Source of the DNA: Burkholderiales bacterium
GTDB lineage: Bacteria > Pseudomonadota > Gammaproteobacteria > Burkholderiales > SG8-39
Reading direction: 5' to 3'
Assembly (NCBI GenBank): GCA_017880775.1
Contig: JADGRQ010000015.1
Span: 22,749 to 86,748, forward strand
DNA length: 64,000 nucleotides
Shown here: positions 36,949 to 46,163 of the stretch, one piece after another
How positions within the stretch are numbered: the stretch's first letter is position 1
Layout of the letters: the number at the start of each line of letters is the position of its first letter
The notes under the pieces: generated by a model
What the model was told of the DNA's origin: nothing
What the model saw: the letters and a program-made list of their open reading frames with translations, nothing else
The model's database searches: none
Made by a program: the position numbers and the translations under genes

Positions 36949-37839
36949 CTAGTCCGACGGCGGCGGTGCGATCACATCTTCGTAGCGGTGCCGCTTCGTA
37001 ATCAGCCCCGCGTGCAGGAAAATGTCCACCGTGGCCTCCCACGCCGGCCGCGTGATCTCCACATGCGGCGACCAGTTGCCGAGCTTCTGGTAGCTGCCGA
37101 TGGTCGCGGCCAGTACCTCGCGGTCGATGCCGGGGAAAAACGACGCCTCGGCCCGCGCGACCTCTGCCGCCGGCGTCGCGATCAGCCAGGCGCGTGCCTT
37201 GCGGTAGGCGCACATGAAGCGCTTCGCCATGTCCCCTGCGAGCCATTCGCGCGTGGCCGCCAGGCTCGAGAACGCGCAGGGCCCGATCGCATCGCCCAGC
37301 GTTGCCACGATGTGCCCCGCGCCGTCGTGTTCGAGCTGCTGCGGGGCCGGTCCCTGCAAGTGGATGTAGTCGCCCGCGCCCCGGCAAAAGGCCTCGATCA
37401 TTTTTTCCGTCGAACCGGCGTCGACGGCCTGGACCGACTTGAACTCCAGGCCGCGCTTGAAGCACGCGTACCTGAACATCGCCATCGGCTGCGCGCCGTG
37501 ATCGACGAGGACCTTCCGGCCCGCGAGCCGCTGCCAGTTGAACTGCGGCTCAGGCTGGCGCCCGACGAGAAAGAAGCCGTCCTTCTCGTTGATTTGCGCG
37601 AAGTGCAGCGCCGGCGGCTGCTTGCCCTGCTCGAGCGACGCAAAGCCTTGCGAGGGCGCGGACTGTGCCACGTCCACCGAACCGTCGAGCAGCCCCGCGA
37701 TCGCCGATTTTCCGGGCGGCGAGACCGAATGCCGCGGCTTGAGTCCTTCCTGTTCCAGGAAGCCGCCGGCCATGGTGGCGATCAACGGCGAATAGAACGC
37801 GGAAAAGCGCGTGAACTGGATGTGGATGGCGTCGCTCAT
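36949..37839 (-). CDS. NMT1/SsuA-like ABC transporter substrate-binding protein, no evident signal peptide
   Basis: MSDAIHIQFTRFSAFYSPLIATMAGGFLEQEGLKPRHSVSPPGKSAIAGLLDGSVDVAQSAPSQGFASLEQG. Confidence 0.75.
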   Translation of the reverse strand: MSDAIHIQFTRFSAFYSPLIATMAGGFLEQEGLKPRHSVSPPGKSAIAGLLDGSVDVAQSAPSQGFASLEQGKQPPALHFAQINEKDGFFLVGRQPEPQFNWQRLAGRKVLVDHGAQPMAMFRYACFKRGLEFKSVQAVDAGSTEKMIEAFCRGAGDYIHLQGPAPQQLEHDGAGHIVATLGDAIGPCAFSSLAATREWLAGDMAKRFMCAYRKARAWLIATPAAEVARAEASFFPGIDREVLAATIGSYQKLGNWSPHVEITRPAWEATVDIFLHAGLITKRHRYEDVIAPPPSD

Positions 37840-37903
37840 TGTTCCCTCCGTTCCTCCAGGTGATTGCTGGATGCATGATGGCATGCCTGATACAGTTCTG
37901 ACC

Positions 37904-38842
37904 ATGTCAGACTGGCAACCGAGCCCACGTTACCCCGATCCGGCAGTAAAAGACGTAGACGCCTCGTTCGCGCGTTACCGCCTGCCGCTCGCCAAGATCG
38001 AGCGCCTCGCCACCGGCTGCCGCTGGGCCGAAGGCCCGGTGTGGTTCGGCGATGCGCGCTGCCTGGTGTGGAGCGACATTCCCAACAACCGCATGCTGCG
38101 CTGGGATGAAGAGCGCGGCGCGGTCGTCGAGTACCGCAAGCCCTCCGGCTACGCCAACGGCGGCACGCGCGACCGGCAGGGACGACTGCTCAGCTGCGAA
38201 CATGGCGCTCGGCGCGTATCGCGTACCGAGCACGACGGGCGCGTGGTCACGGTGGCCGAGCGCTTCGAGGGCAAGCGGCTCAATTCGCCCAACGACATCG
38301 TATGCAAGTCCGATGGCTCGATCTGGTTCACCGACCCGACCTTCGGCATCCTCGGCTGGTACGAGGGCGGGAAAGCCGAACCCGAGCTGCCGATGAACGT
38401 TTACCGCATCGATCCACTGGGTGCGCTGAGTGTCGTCGCCGAAGGCATCAACCAGCCCAACGGTCTCGCGTTCTCGCCCGACGAATCGATCCTCTACATC
38501 GTCGAGTCGCGCTCGGTGCCAAAGAAGATCCTCGCTTACGACGTGGTGGCAGGGACCGGCCTCGCCAACCGACGCGTGCTGATCGACGCAGGCCCCGGCA
38601 CGCCCGATGGCTTTCGCTGCGACATGGATGGCAACCTCTGGTGCGGCTGGGGCATGGGCCAGGAGGGGCTGGACGGCGTGCACGTGTTCAATCCGGAGGG
38701 CGTGTTGATCGGCCGCATCGACCTGCCCGAGCGTTGCGCGAACCTATGCTTCGGCGGCGAGCACCGCAACCGCCTCTTCATGGCGGCCAGCACGTCGGTC
38801 TATGCGCTGTACGTCAACACGCAGGGCGTGCCGTACTTCTGA
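37904..38842 (+). CDS. SMP-30/gluconolactonase family protein
   Basis: GCRWAEGPVWFGDARCLVWSDIPNNRMLRWDEERGAVVEYRKPSGYANGGTRDRQGRLLSCEHGARRVSRTEHDG...RLNSPNDIVCKSDGSIWFTDPTFGI. Confidence 0.94.
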   Translation: MSDWQPSPRYPDPAVKDVDASFARYRLPLAKIERLATGCRWAEGPVWFGDARCLVWSDIPNNRMLRWDEERGAVVEYRKPSGYANGGTRDRQGRLLSCEHGARRVSRTEHDGRVVTVAERFEGKRLNSPNDIVCKSDGSIWFTDPTFGILGWYEGGKAEPELPMNVYRIDPLGALSVVAEGINQPNGLAFSPDESILYIVESRSVPKKILAYDVVAGTGLANRRVLIDAGPGTPDGFRCDMDGNLWCGWGMGQEGLDGVHVFNPEGVLIGRIDLPERCANLCFGGEHRNRLFMAASTSVYALYVNTQGVPYF

Positions 38843-38857
38843 ATTTCGGGACTGCGC

Positions 38858-39907
38858 TCAGAACTCGATCACGCCCTTGCCGGTAGACTGCGTGTCGAAC
38901 ACCCGGTAGGCCTCGTCCACCTGGTCTAGCGTCCAGCGATGCGTGAAGATGCTCTCCAGGTCGATCCGGTTATCCGCCACGAAGCGCGCGCATTCGGCTT
39001 GGCCCATCGCGCTGAAGGTCCAGGAGCCGATCAATGTGAGCTGCTTGCGCAGCAGGTCGCGCGAGACGTCCAGCGTGACGTCGTTGCCTTCGCCCACAAA
39101 ACACACCGTGCCCCAGGTCTTCGCCGAGCGCACCGCCGCGAGCCGCGCCGCGGGGATGCCGGTGCAGTCGAGCGCGAGATCGACGCCCTCGCCACGCGTC
39201 AGGTCCCTGAGGGCCTCCAGCGGATCCTCGCGCGAGGCATCGATGGCGAAATCGGCGCCGAACTGCGTCGCGAGCGCGAGCCGCTCGGCATTGGTCTCCA
39301 CCGCGATCACCCGCGCGCCCATCGTCGCACCGAGCAGCGTCGCCGACAGGCCCACCGGTCCCTGCCCGAACACCGCAAGCGTGGCGCCGCCCGCGAGGTG
39401 CATGCGCCTGAGCGCGCCATACGCGGTGCCGGTGCCGCACGCGACCGCTGCGCCTTCGACGAAACTCAACTCCTCGGGCAGCGGCACCAGCGTGCGCGCC
39501 GGGACCTTGAGGTATTCGGCGTGGCCGCCGTTCGCGGTCACCCCGTAAACCACGATTCCTTCGCGGCACAGCTGCGACCAGCCCACGCGGCAGTGGCCGC
39601 ACACGCCGCAGCCCGCGTAGTGGTGGTCCATCACGCGCTGCCCGATCGGCGCCTCGCGCTCGCTGACGCCCGGACCGCGCGCCACCACCACCCCGCAGGG
39701 TTCGTGGCCGGCGATGACGGGCTCGGCGTCGCCGCCCAAGCCGAGCGCGGCCTGCGCCGCGCCCGGCGGGGAGCGGTAGAACTTCAGATCCGAACCGCAC
39801 ATGCCGGAGGCCTTCATCTGGACCACGACTTCTCCCGGTCCCGGGGTGGGGTCGGGGATGGTGCGGATCTCGATGTTGCGATTGCCGAGGAAGACTGCGC
39901 CGCGCAT
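38858..39907 (-). CDS. Zinc-binding alcohol dehydrogenase family protein
   Basis: MKASGMCGSDLKFYRSPP...VIAGHEPCGVVVARGPGV...GQRVMDHHYAGCGVCGHCRVGWSQLC...VFGQGPVGLSATLLGATMGARVIAVE. Confidence 0.94.
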   Translation of the reverse strand: MRGAVFLGNRNIEIRTIPDPTPGPGEVVVQMKASGMCGSDLKFYRSPPGAAQAALGLGGDAEPVIAGHEPCGVVVARGPGVSEREAPIGQRVMDHHYAGCGVCGHCRVGWSQLCREGIVVYGVTANGGHAEYLKVPARTLVPLPEELSFVEGAAVACGTGTAYGALRRMHLAGGATLAVFGQGPVGLSATLLGATMGARVIAVETNAERLALATQFGADFAIDASREDPLEALRDLTRGEGVDLALDCTGIPAARLAAVRSAKTWGTVCFVGEGNDVTLDVSRDLLRKQLTLIGSWTFSAMGQAECARFVADNRIDLESIFTHRWTLDQVDEAYRVFDTQSTGKGVIEF

Positions 39908-39924
39908 CGCCGGCCCCTTGAGAT

Positions 39925-40329
39925 TCAGTCGGGTTTGACCGCTATTTTTCCGCTGCCAAGGAAGAATATGGCGAGGCCGCAGAACAAATAGAAACCCTGC
40001 AGTTCGAGCGCCCACCCGCCGGTTTTCGACAGCGTAAGCAACTGACCGGTGTGAACCAGCACAATCGCGAAGATCATGTTGACCGTGACGACCAATCCGC
40101 CAACGCGCGAAAAAATTCCAAAAATAATCATCAGCGGTGCAATCACTTCGCCGAAATAAACGCCATAGGCGATGAACGTGGGCCATCCAATGTTTGCGAG
40201 TTGCTTGCCGATCGGTTCTAGATTTCCCGGGTTGAGGACCTTCGATACGCCATGAAACAGGATCAGAATCCCGACGGTAAGACGCAAAATAAACTTGCCT
40301 GCTGCATCGCCTTGAAATGAGAAGTTCAT
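39925..40329 (-). CDS. DoxX family membrane protein
   Basis: FILRLTVGILILFHGVSKVLNPGNLEPIGKQLANIGWPTFIAYGVYFGEVIAPLMIIFGIFSRVGGLVVTVNMIFAI. Confidence 0.88.
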   Translation of the reverse strand: MNFSFQGDAAGKFILRLTVGILILFHGVSKVLNPGNLEPIGKQLANIGWPTFIAYGVYFGEVIAPLMIIFGIFSRVGGLVVTVNMIFAIVLVHTGQLLTLSKTGGWALELQGFYLFCGLAIFFLGSGKIAVKPD

Positions 40330-40368
40330 GCGTTGCCTCCCTGGTTCAGCATGTTGCCGAGGAGATGA

Positions 40369-41202
40369 TCAAGTGCATTCAGCGTGCCGCTGCTTGATCA
40401 CCTCGAGCACCTCATCCGGATCACGCTTCCACCAATTCCCGGCAGAAAAAATCTCCACCTCATGAAACCCGGCATATCCCGCCGCCTCCACCCAACCCCG
40501 GATCTTCGGCAGATCGATCACCCCATCCCCCATCATCCCACGATCGAGCAACAAATCGGTCGTCGGCACCAGCCAGTCGCAGATGTGATACGCGAACAGC
40601 CGCTTCTCCTCACCGGCGCGCGCGATCTGCACTCGAAGTTTCGGATCCCACCAGACGTGGTACACGTCGAGCGCGACGCCGACGCCGTCCCCGAGCGCGT
40701 CGCACAGGTCCAGCGCCTGCTGCAGCGTGTTCACACATGCGCGATCAGCGGCGTACATCGGGTGCAGCGGCTCGATTGCGAGCGGCACCATCGCCGCCTT
40801 CGCGGCGGGAAGGATCGCCGCAATTCCGTCGCGCACCTGTTCGCGCGCGCCGGCAATGTCCTTTGAGCCGGCGGGCAACCCGCCCGCGACCAGCACCAGG
40901 CACTGCGCGCCGATCGTCGCCGCATCGTCGATCGCCTTCAGGTTGTCCTGGATTGCCGCGTCGCGCCCCGCCCCGTCGACGGCGGTAAACATCCCGCCGC
41001 GGCACAACCCGGTCACCGTGAGGTCATGGGCGCGAATCATCCGCGCCGCCTGGTTCACGCCGAGCGCGTCGAGCTTGTCGCGCCACGGCGAAATGCCGCG
41101 GATGCCGCGGCGGGCGCAGCCCTCGATCATCTGCGCGAGGTTCCATTTCTCCCGCACGGTCGCGGTATTAAGAGACAGCAATTCTGGGCGCGGCGTCGCC
41201 AT
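40369..41202 (-). CDS. Sugar phosphate isomerase/epimerase family (TIM barrel)
   Basis: LLSLNTATVREKWNLAQMIEGCARRGIRGISPWRDKLDALG...PLAIEPLHPMYAADRACVNTLQQALDLCD...VALDVYHVWWDPKL...GFHEVEIFS. Confidence 0.9.
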   Translation of the reverse strand: MATPRPELLSLNTATVREKWNLAQMIEGCARRGIRGISPWRDKLDALGVNQAARMIRAHDLTVTGLCRGGMFTAVDGAGRDAAIQDNLKAIDDAATIGAQCLVLVAGGLPAGSKDIAGAREQVRDGIAAILPAAKAAMVPLAIEPLHPMYAADRACVNTLQQALDLCDALGDGVGVALDVYHVWWDPKLRVQIARAGEEKRLFAYHICDWLVPTTDLLLDRGMMGDGVIDLPKIRGWVEAAGYAGFHEVEIFSAGNWWKRDPDEVLEVIKQRHAECT

Positions 41203-41231
41203 AAGGCCCGCTAGAGAGTCTGGATCCGATC

Positions 41232-42359
41232 TTACGCGGCGATGCCGTGCACCGCGAGCAGTTGCTTCATCCGCGCGCAGGCAAGCGGCGGGTCGGCAAG
41301 CAGCCCCGCGGCGTCTGCTAGGCGGAACAGCTCGGCCAGGTGCAGGATATTCCGGGCCGATTGCTGGCCGCCGAGCATTACAAAATGCTCCTGGTGTCCA
41401 TTCAGCCAGGCCATGAACACTACGCCGGTCTTGTAGAAGCGGGTCGGCGAGCAGAAGATGTGACGTGACAGCGGTACCGTCGGTGCGAGGATCGCGTGGT
41501 AAGCGGCGCGGTCGTCCGCAGCAAGCGCGGAGAGTGCCGCCGAGGCCGCCGGCGCGATCGAATCGAAGATGCCGAGCAGCGCCTCCGAATGGCTCTGCGC
41601 GTCGCCTTCGATCAATTCGGCGAAATTGAAATCGTCGCCGGTGTACATCGCCACGCCTTGGGGCAGGCGCCGGCGCATCGCGATCTCCTTGTCCTTGTCG
41701 AGCAGAGAGATCTTGATACCCTCGACCTTCGCTGCGTTGCGTCGCAGCATGTCGAGGCACACATCCATCGCCTTGTTGTGGTCCGTATATCCCCAGTAGC
41801 CTTCCAGCGCCGGGTCGAACATCTCGCCCAGCCAGTGGATGAACACCGGCTGCTTCACCTGCGAGAGGATGCGATCGTAGACCCGCGCGTAGTCGTCGGG
41901 CGACTTTGCGCAGGCCGCGAGCGCGCGGCTCGCCATCAGGATGATGCGCCCGCCGAGCTTTTCGATCGCCGCGCACTGCATCTCATAGGCCGCGATGACC
42001 TGCTCGAACTTCAGGTCCTGCGTCGGCGCAAGATGGTCGGTGCCGGCGCCGGAGGCGACGAAGGCCCCCGGCACGTCCTTCGCGGCATCGAGCGTGCGGC
42101 GCACCAGTTCGAGCGAGTTGGTCCAGTCGAGGCCCATGCCGCGCTGCGCCGTATCCATCGCCTCGGCGATGCCGAGGCCCCAGGACCAGAGATGCTTCCG
42201 GTAGGCGATCGTCGCGTCCCAGTCGATCGCCGCCTCGAGCCAGGGATCCCTGGTCGACAACGGGTCGGCGACGACGTGGGCCGCACCGAGCGCGCGCCGC
42301 GTGAAGGGCTTCGACGGCCGCTCGAACACGCGCGGCGCGCGCACCGAGAAATTCTCCAT
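41232..42359 (-). CDS. DUF993 / dihydrodipicolinate synthase-like family protein
   Basis: AAHVVADPLSTRDPWLEAAIDWDATIAYRKHLWSWGLGIAEAMDTAQRGMGLDWTNSLELVRRTL...FIHWLGEMFDPALEGYWG. Real start may lie slightly upstream. Confidence 0.82.
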   Translation of the reverse strand: MENFSVRAPRVFERPSKPFTRRALGAAHVVADPLSTRDPWLEAAIDWDATIAYRKHLWSWGLGIAEAMDTAQRGMGLDWTNSLELVRRTLDAAKDVPGAFVASGAGTDHLAPTQDLKFEQVIAAYEMQCAAIEKLGGRIILMASRALAACAKSPDDYARVYDRILSQVKQPVFIHWLGEMFDPALEGYWGYTDHNKAMDVCLDMLRRNAAKVEGIKISLLDKDKEIAMRRRLPQGVAMYTGDDFNFAELIEGDAQSHSEALLGIFDSIAPAASAALSALAADDRAAYHAILAPTVPLSRHIFCSPTRFYKTGVVFMAWLNGHQEHFVMLGGQQSARNILHLAELFRLADAAGLLADPPLACARMKQLLAVHGIAA

Positions 42360-42411
42360 GCGGCCGTCGGCCTTCGGCAGCTTGATCGTCAGGATTGCGT
42401 CGCGTTTCAGG

Positions 42412-43563
42412 TCACACCTTCAATGCGGGCACATCCAGCCACTTGCGTTCTTTCCAGCTCTTCAACCCGAGTTCCGCGAGCTGCACGCCCTTGGCGCCTT
42501 CGAGCAGTCCCCAGCGGAACTCGCCCTCACCCGCGACGTGCTTCAGGAACAGCTCCCATTGCACCTTGAAAGCGTTGTCGTAGTAGGCGTTGTCCGGCAC
42601 TTCCTGCCAGCCCGCGTAGAAGTCGATCGGTTGCGGGATGTCCGGGTTCCATACCGGCTTGGGCGTGTTGACGCGCGACTGCGTGCGGCAGCCGCGCAGG
42701 CCCGCGACCGCCGAGCCATGCGTGCCGTCCACCTGCAACGTGAGCAGGTCGTCGCGCCTCACCCGCACGCACCACGAAGAGTTGAAGTGCGCGATCACGT
42801 CGCCGGCGAGTTCGAAGGTCGCGTAGGCCGCGTCGTCCGACGTGGCCTTGTATTTCTTCCCGTTTTCGTCCCAGCGCGTGGGGATGTGCGTCGCGCCGAG
42901 GCAGGACACCGCCTTTACGTCCCCGAACAGGTTGTCCAGCACGTAGCGCCAGTGGCACAGCATGTCGAGGATGATGCCGCCGCCGTCCTCCGTGCGGTAG
43001 TTCCACGACGGGCGCTGCGCCGGCTGCCAGTCGCCCTCGAACACCCAGTAGCCGAACTCCCCGCGCACCGACAGGATCCTGCCGAAAAAGCCCGTATCGC
43101 GCAGCATCGCCAGCTTGAGCAGTCCGGGCAGCCAGAGCTTGTCCTGCACCACGCCGTGCTTGACGCCCGCCTTGTTTGCCGCGCGCACCAGCTCCATGGC
43201 CTGCGCGAGGCTGGTAGCCACCGGCTTTTCGCAATAGACGTGTTTGCCGGCGGCGATCGCTTTGTGCAGCAGCTTCGGGCGCAGTTGCGTCGAGGCGGCA
43301 TCGAAGAACACCGTGTCGCCCCGCTTGCCGAGCGCCTGATCGAGGTCGGTGCTCCAGCGCGCGACGCCGTGCGCCTTCGCCAGACGCTCGAGCTTGTCGG
43401 CGTTTCGCCCGATCAGCAGCGGGTCGGGCATCAGGCGCGTGCCGTCGGCGAGCGCCACGCCGCCCGCGTCGCGGATCGCGAGGATCGAGCGCACCAGATG
43501 CTGGTTGGTGCCCATGCGGCCGGTCACGCCGTTCATGATGATGCCGATGCGCTTTTCCGCCAT
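42412..43563 (-). CDS. Gfo/Idh/MocA family oxidoreductase
   Basis: GIIMNGVTGRMGTNQHLVRSILAIRDAGGVALADGTRLMPDPLLIGRNADKLERLAKAHGV...VYCEKPVATSLAQAMELV. Confidence 0.92.
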   Translation of the reverse strand: MAEKRIGIIMNGVTGRMGTNQHLVRSILAIRDAGGVALADGTRLMPDPLLIGRNADKLERLAKAHGVARWSTDLDQALGKRGDTVFFDAASTQLRPKLLHKAIAAGKHVYCEKPVATSLAQAMELVRAANKAGVKHGVVQDKLWLPGLLKLAMLRDTGFFGRILSVRGEFGYWVFEGDWQPAQRPSWNYRTEDGGGIILDMLCHWRYVLDNLFGDVKAVSCLGATHIPTRWDENGKKYKATSDDAAYATFELAGDVIAHFNSSWCVRVRRDDLLTLQVDGTHGSAVAGLRGCRTQSRVNTPKPVWNPDIPQPIDFYAGWQEVPDNAYYDNAFKVQWELFLKHVAGEGEFRWGLLEGAKGVQLAELGLKSWKERKWLDVPALKV

Positions 43564-43598
43564 GCACGCCCCGTTCGCAACATGCGAGTTGCTGGAAG

Positions 43599-43614
43599 TT
43601 AACCGGATGGTTAC
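43599..43614. promoter_or_regulatory. Putative TetR operator, site 1: TTAACCGGATGGTTAC
   Basis: Palindrome between divergent genes (starts 43563 - and 43707 +); near-identical motif at 50476 and 53444. Confidence 0.65.
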
Positions 43615-43706
43615 TCGCGCGAGTGTCGCGCCTCCGCGCCGCGCCTGTCAAGGCGCCGGGCTGCTCTGCTAGAATCGCGAGTACCCCGACCGGCCTGGAG
43701 CACGCG

Positions 43707-44180
43707 ATGCTGACCTCCGAGGAGCGCCTGGACCTGCAGGAGTTCTATTTTCGCTACACCGAGTGCCTCGACGGCGGCCGTCTGCAGCACTGGCCCGAGT
43801 TCTTCACCGACCCGTGCGTGTACCGTGTGACCACCCTGCGCGGCATGCGCATGGGGCCCGATGAAGACCTGGTGAGCTTCGACAGCAAGTCGATCATGCT
43901 CGATCGCATCGTGGCGCTCGACCAGTCGGAGGACTTCGAGCCGCACCATCAGCGACATTTCATCACCAACGTGCGCGCCCAGACCACCGAGGACCACGAG
44001 TTGCGCGTGTTCGCCAACCTGCTGGTGATCCGCACCTTCCCGGGGAAGCGTTCGGAATTGTTCGTCTCGGGTTGCTACCAGGACCGCGTGGTGAGCCTCG
44101 GCGGGCGCCTCAAGTTCCAGGAAAAGCTGGTGATCCTCGACTCGGAAGAGGCGCCCGACGAGCTGATCTACCCGGTCTAA
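43707..44180 (+). CDS. Aromatic-ring-hydroxylating dioxygenase beta subunit-like protein
   Basis: LDLQEFYFRYTECLDGGRLQHWPEFFTDPCVYRVTTLRGMRMGPDEDLVSFDSKSIMLDRIVALDQSEDFEPHHQRHFITNV. Confidence 0.85.
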   Translation: MLTSEERLDLQEFYFRYTECLDGGRLQHWPEFFTDPCVYRVTTLRGMRMGPDEDLVSFDSKSIMLDRIVALDQSEDFEPHHQRHFITNVRAQTTEDHELRVFANLLVIRTFPGKRSELFVSGCYQDRVVSLGGRLKFQEKLVILDSEEAPDELIYPV

Positions 44181-44316
44181 CGCGCCACATCGCCGCCCGA
44201 AAATCGGGGGCAGACGAGTTCACCCACCATCGACGTCAGTGCTCCGGCCGTGCCGCAGCCAGCCGATCGCCGCACGATCCATCCCGCGATAAAGATTCAC
44301 CCCCATTCTCCTCGCG

Positions 44317-45192
44317 TCAAAATCGATACAGCTGCACCGCGTTCTTCGCAAACAGCGGCGCGCGCACGGAGTCATCCGGCAACCAGGATTCGAGCAGTTC
44401 GAGCAGGTCGGCGTCGTTGGGCATGTCGCGCGCGAGCCCCGGGTGCGGCCAGTTGGTCCCCCACACGCAGCGGTCCGGACGCTCGGCGAGCAGCGTCCGC
44501 ACGATGGGCCGCATGTCCTCAAAATGCGGCGGACCCGAGTCCGAGAGACGGTAGAAGCTCGAAATCTTGGTCCAGCAGTCATCGCGCTCCGCGAGCAGCC
44601 GTCGGACCACAGTGAAGCCCGGCGCGTTGACTCCTTCGCCGCCGCGCACGCGGCCCATGTGATCGAACACCAGCGTCACCGGGCAGCGGCGCAGGCGCGG
44701 CTCAAGCCCGACCCAGTCGCTCGAGCGGGCGATGTTGATCTCGATGTGCCAGCCGAGCGGCGCGACGCGGCGCGCGATGGCTTCCAGATTGGCCGTCGTC
44801 GCGCCAGTGGCAAACTGGTCCATCAGCCGCGCGGCGCGGAAACCCGCTGCATCGAGGCTTTTCAACTCAGCATCGGTCACGTCCGGCCGAACGACCGCAA
44901 CCCCGACGAAACGTCCAGGATGCTCCTGCAGAAAGTCCGCGGTAATCGAATTGTCGAATCCGTACGGGCTGCCGTGCACCTGCACTCCGCGCGCGATGCC
45001 GAGCGAGGCGTGCAGCGCGAGCCAGGCTTCGCGCGTGCAGAGCGGCGGCGAATACTTGCGCCCGCCGGCCAGACGATAGCGCTCGAAACGGTCGAAGATA
45101 TGCGCGTGGCAATCAACCGTTCCCGAGGGAAGCGGCCGTTGCGGCGCGCGCAGCCGCGCATCCGGCGCCAGAACGTCGGGAGACTCGGCCAT
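44317..45192 (-). CDS. Amidohydrolase family protein (2-pyrone-4,6-dicarboxylate lactonase-like)
   Basis: PSGTVDCHAHIFDRFERYRLAGGRKYSPPLCTREAWLALHASLGIARGVQVHGSPYGFDN...VFDHMGRVRGGEG...CVWGTNWPHPGL. Confidence 0.9.
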   Translation of the reverse strand: MAESPDVLAPDARLRAPQRPLPSGTVDCHAHIFDRFERYRLAGGRKYSPPLCTREAWLALHASLGIARGVQVHGSPYGFDNSITADFLQEHPGRFVGVAVVRPDVTDAELKSLDAAGFRAARLMDQFATGATTANLEAIARRVAPLGWHIEINIARSSDWVGLEPRLRRCPVTLVFDHMGRVRGGEGVNAPGFTVVRRLLAERDDCWTKISSFYRLSDSGPPHFEDMRPIVRTLLAERPDRCVWGTNWPHPGLARDMPNDADLLELLESWLPDDSVRAPLFAKNAVQLYRF

Positions 45193-45194
45193 GC

Positions 45195-46163
45195 TCAATC
45201 AATCACGATGTTGGCTTCGCGCGCGAGGCTGCGCCACTTTTCATAATCGGCGCGCACGTAGGCGGCAAACTCGGGCTGGCCCATGTCCATGATCTCCACG
45301 CCCATCGAGCGGTAGCGCTCACGCACCGCCTCATTCGCCATCGCTTTCTTCAGCGCCACGTGCAGTTTCTCGGCCACCGCCGGCGGCACGCCCGCCGGCG
45401 CGAAAATACCGGTAAAAGTAGCCGCTTCGTAGCCCCTGACCCCGAGTTCGTCGAATGTCGGTACGTTCGGCAGCTGCGCGGAGCGCTGCTTCGAAGATAT
45501 CGCCAGCGCCTTGAGCCGCCCGTTGCGAATGTGCTCGATCGAGGCGGTGAGCTGATCCATCATGCTCTCCACCTGGCTGCCGAGCAGGTCCGTGATCGCC
45601 GGGCCGCTGCCCTTGTACGGCACGTGAAGCAGGCGCAGATTTGCCTGGCGCATCAGCAGTTCGATCGCGAGGTGGTTGGACGAACCGTTGCCGGCGGATG
45701 CCACGCTCACCTGCCCGGGGTTGGCCCGTGCGCGGGCCGCGTACTCGGCGTAATTCTGTGCCGGCGCCTTCGGCGCCGCGGTGAGCACGATCGCGACCGA
45801 CTGGATCGGGCCGATCGCCACGAAGTCCTTGAGCGGATCGTAGGGCAGATTCTTGAACACCGCGGGGCCCGAGGTCACGGTGCCGCTCGATCCGAGCAGA
45901 AGGGTGTAGCCATCGGGCGCGGACTTCGCCACCGCGGCCGTGCCGATGGTGCCGCCGGCGCCGGCGCGGTTGTCCACGATCACCTGCTGGCCGAGCGCCT
46001 CGCCGAGCGCCGGCGCGAGCGTGCGCGCGGTGATATCCACATTGCCGCCGGGCGGCCACGGCACGATGATCCTTACTGGACGGTTGGGGAACTCCTGAGC
46101 CTGAGTGGCGGCGCCGCATGCGGCGAACAACAGAAATCCGATGAATCGTGCAAACCTGCTCAT
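45195..46163 (-). CDS. Bug family tripartite tricarboxylate transporter substrate-binding protein
   Basis: FPNRPVRIIVPWPPGGNVDITARTLAPALGEALGQQVIVDNRAGAGGTIGTAAVAKSAPDGYTLLLG. Confidence 0.94.
   Translation of the reverse strand: MSRFARFIGFLLFAACGAATQAQEFPNRPVRIIVPWPPGGNVDITARTLAPALGEALGQQVIVDNRAGAGGTIGTAAVAKSAPDGYTLLLGSSGTVTSGPAVFKNLPYDPLKDFVAIGPIQSVAIVLTAAPKAPAQNYAEYAARARANPGQVSVASAGNGSSNHLAIELLMRQANLRLLHVPYKGSGPAITDLLGSQVESMMDQLTASIEHIRNGRLKALAISSKQRSAQLPNVPTFDELGVRGYEAATFTGIFAPAGVPPAVAEKLHVALKKAMANEAVRERYRSMGVEIMDMGQPEFAAYVRADYEKWRSLAREANIVID

Noticed and set aside
37898-37910. CTGAC-CAT-GTCAG hairpin around the SMP-30 ATG
   Set aside because: Short 5-bp arms; too weak to claim translational control, likely chance.
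44196-44208. CCCGA-AAA-TCGGG stem-loop between ring-hydroxylase beta and amidohydrolase genes
   Set aside because: Only 5-bp arms and no U-tract; could be a weak terminator but not well supported.
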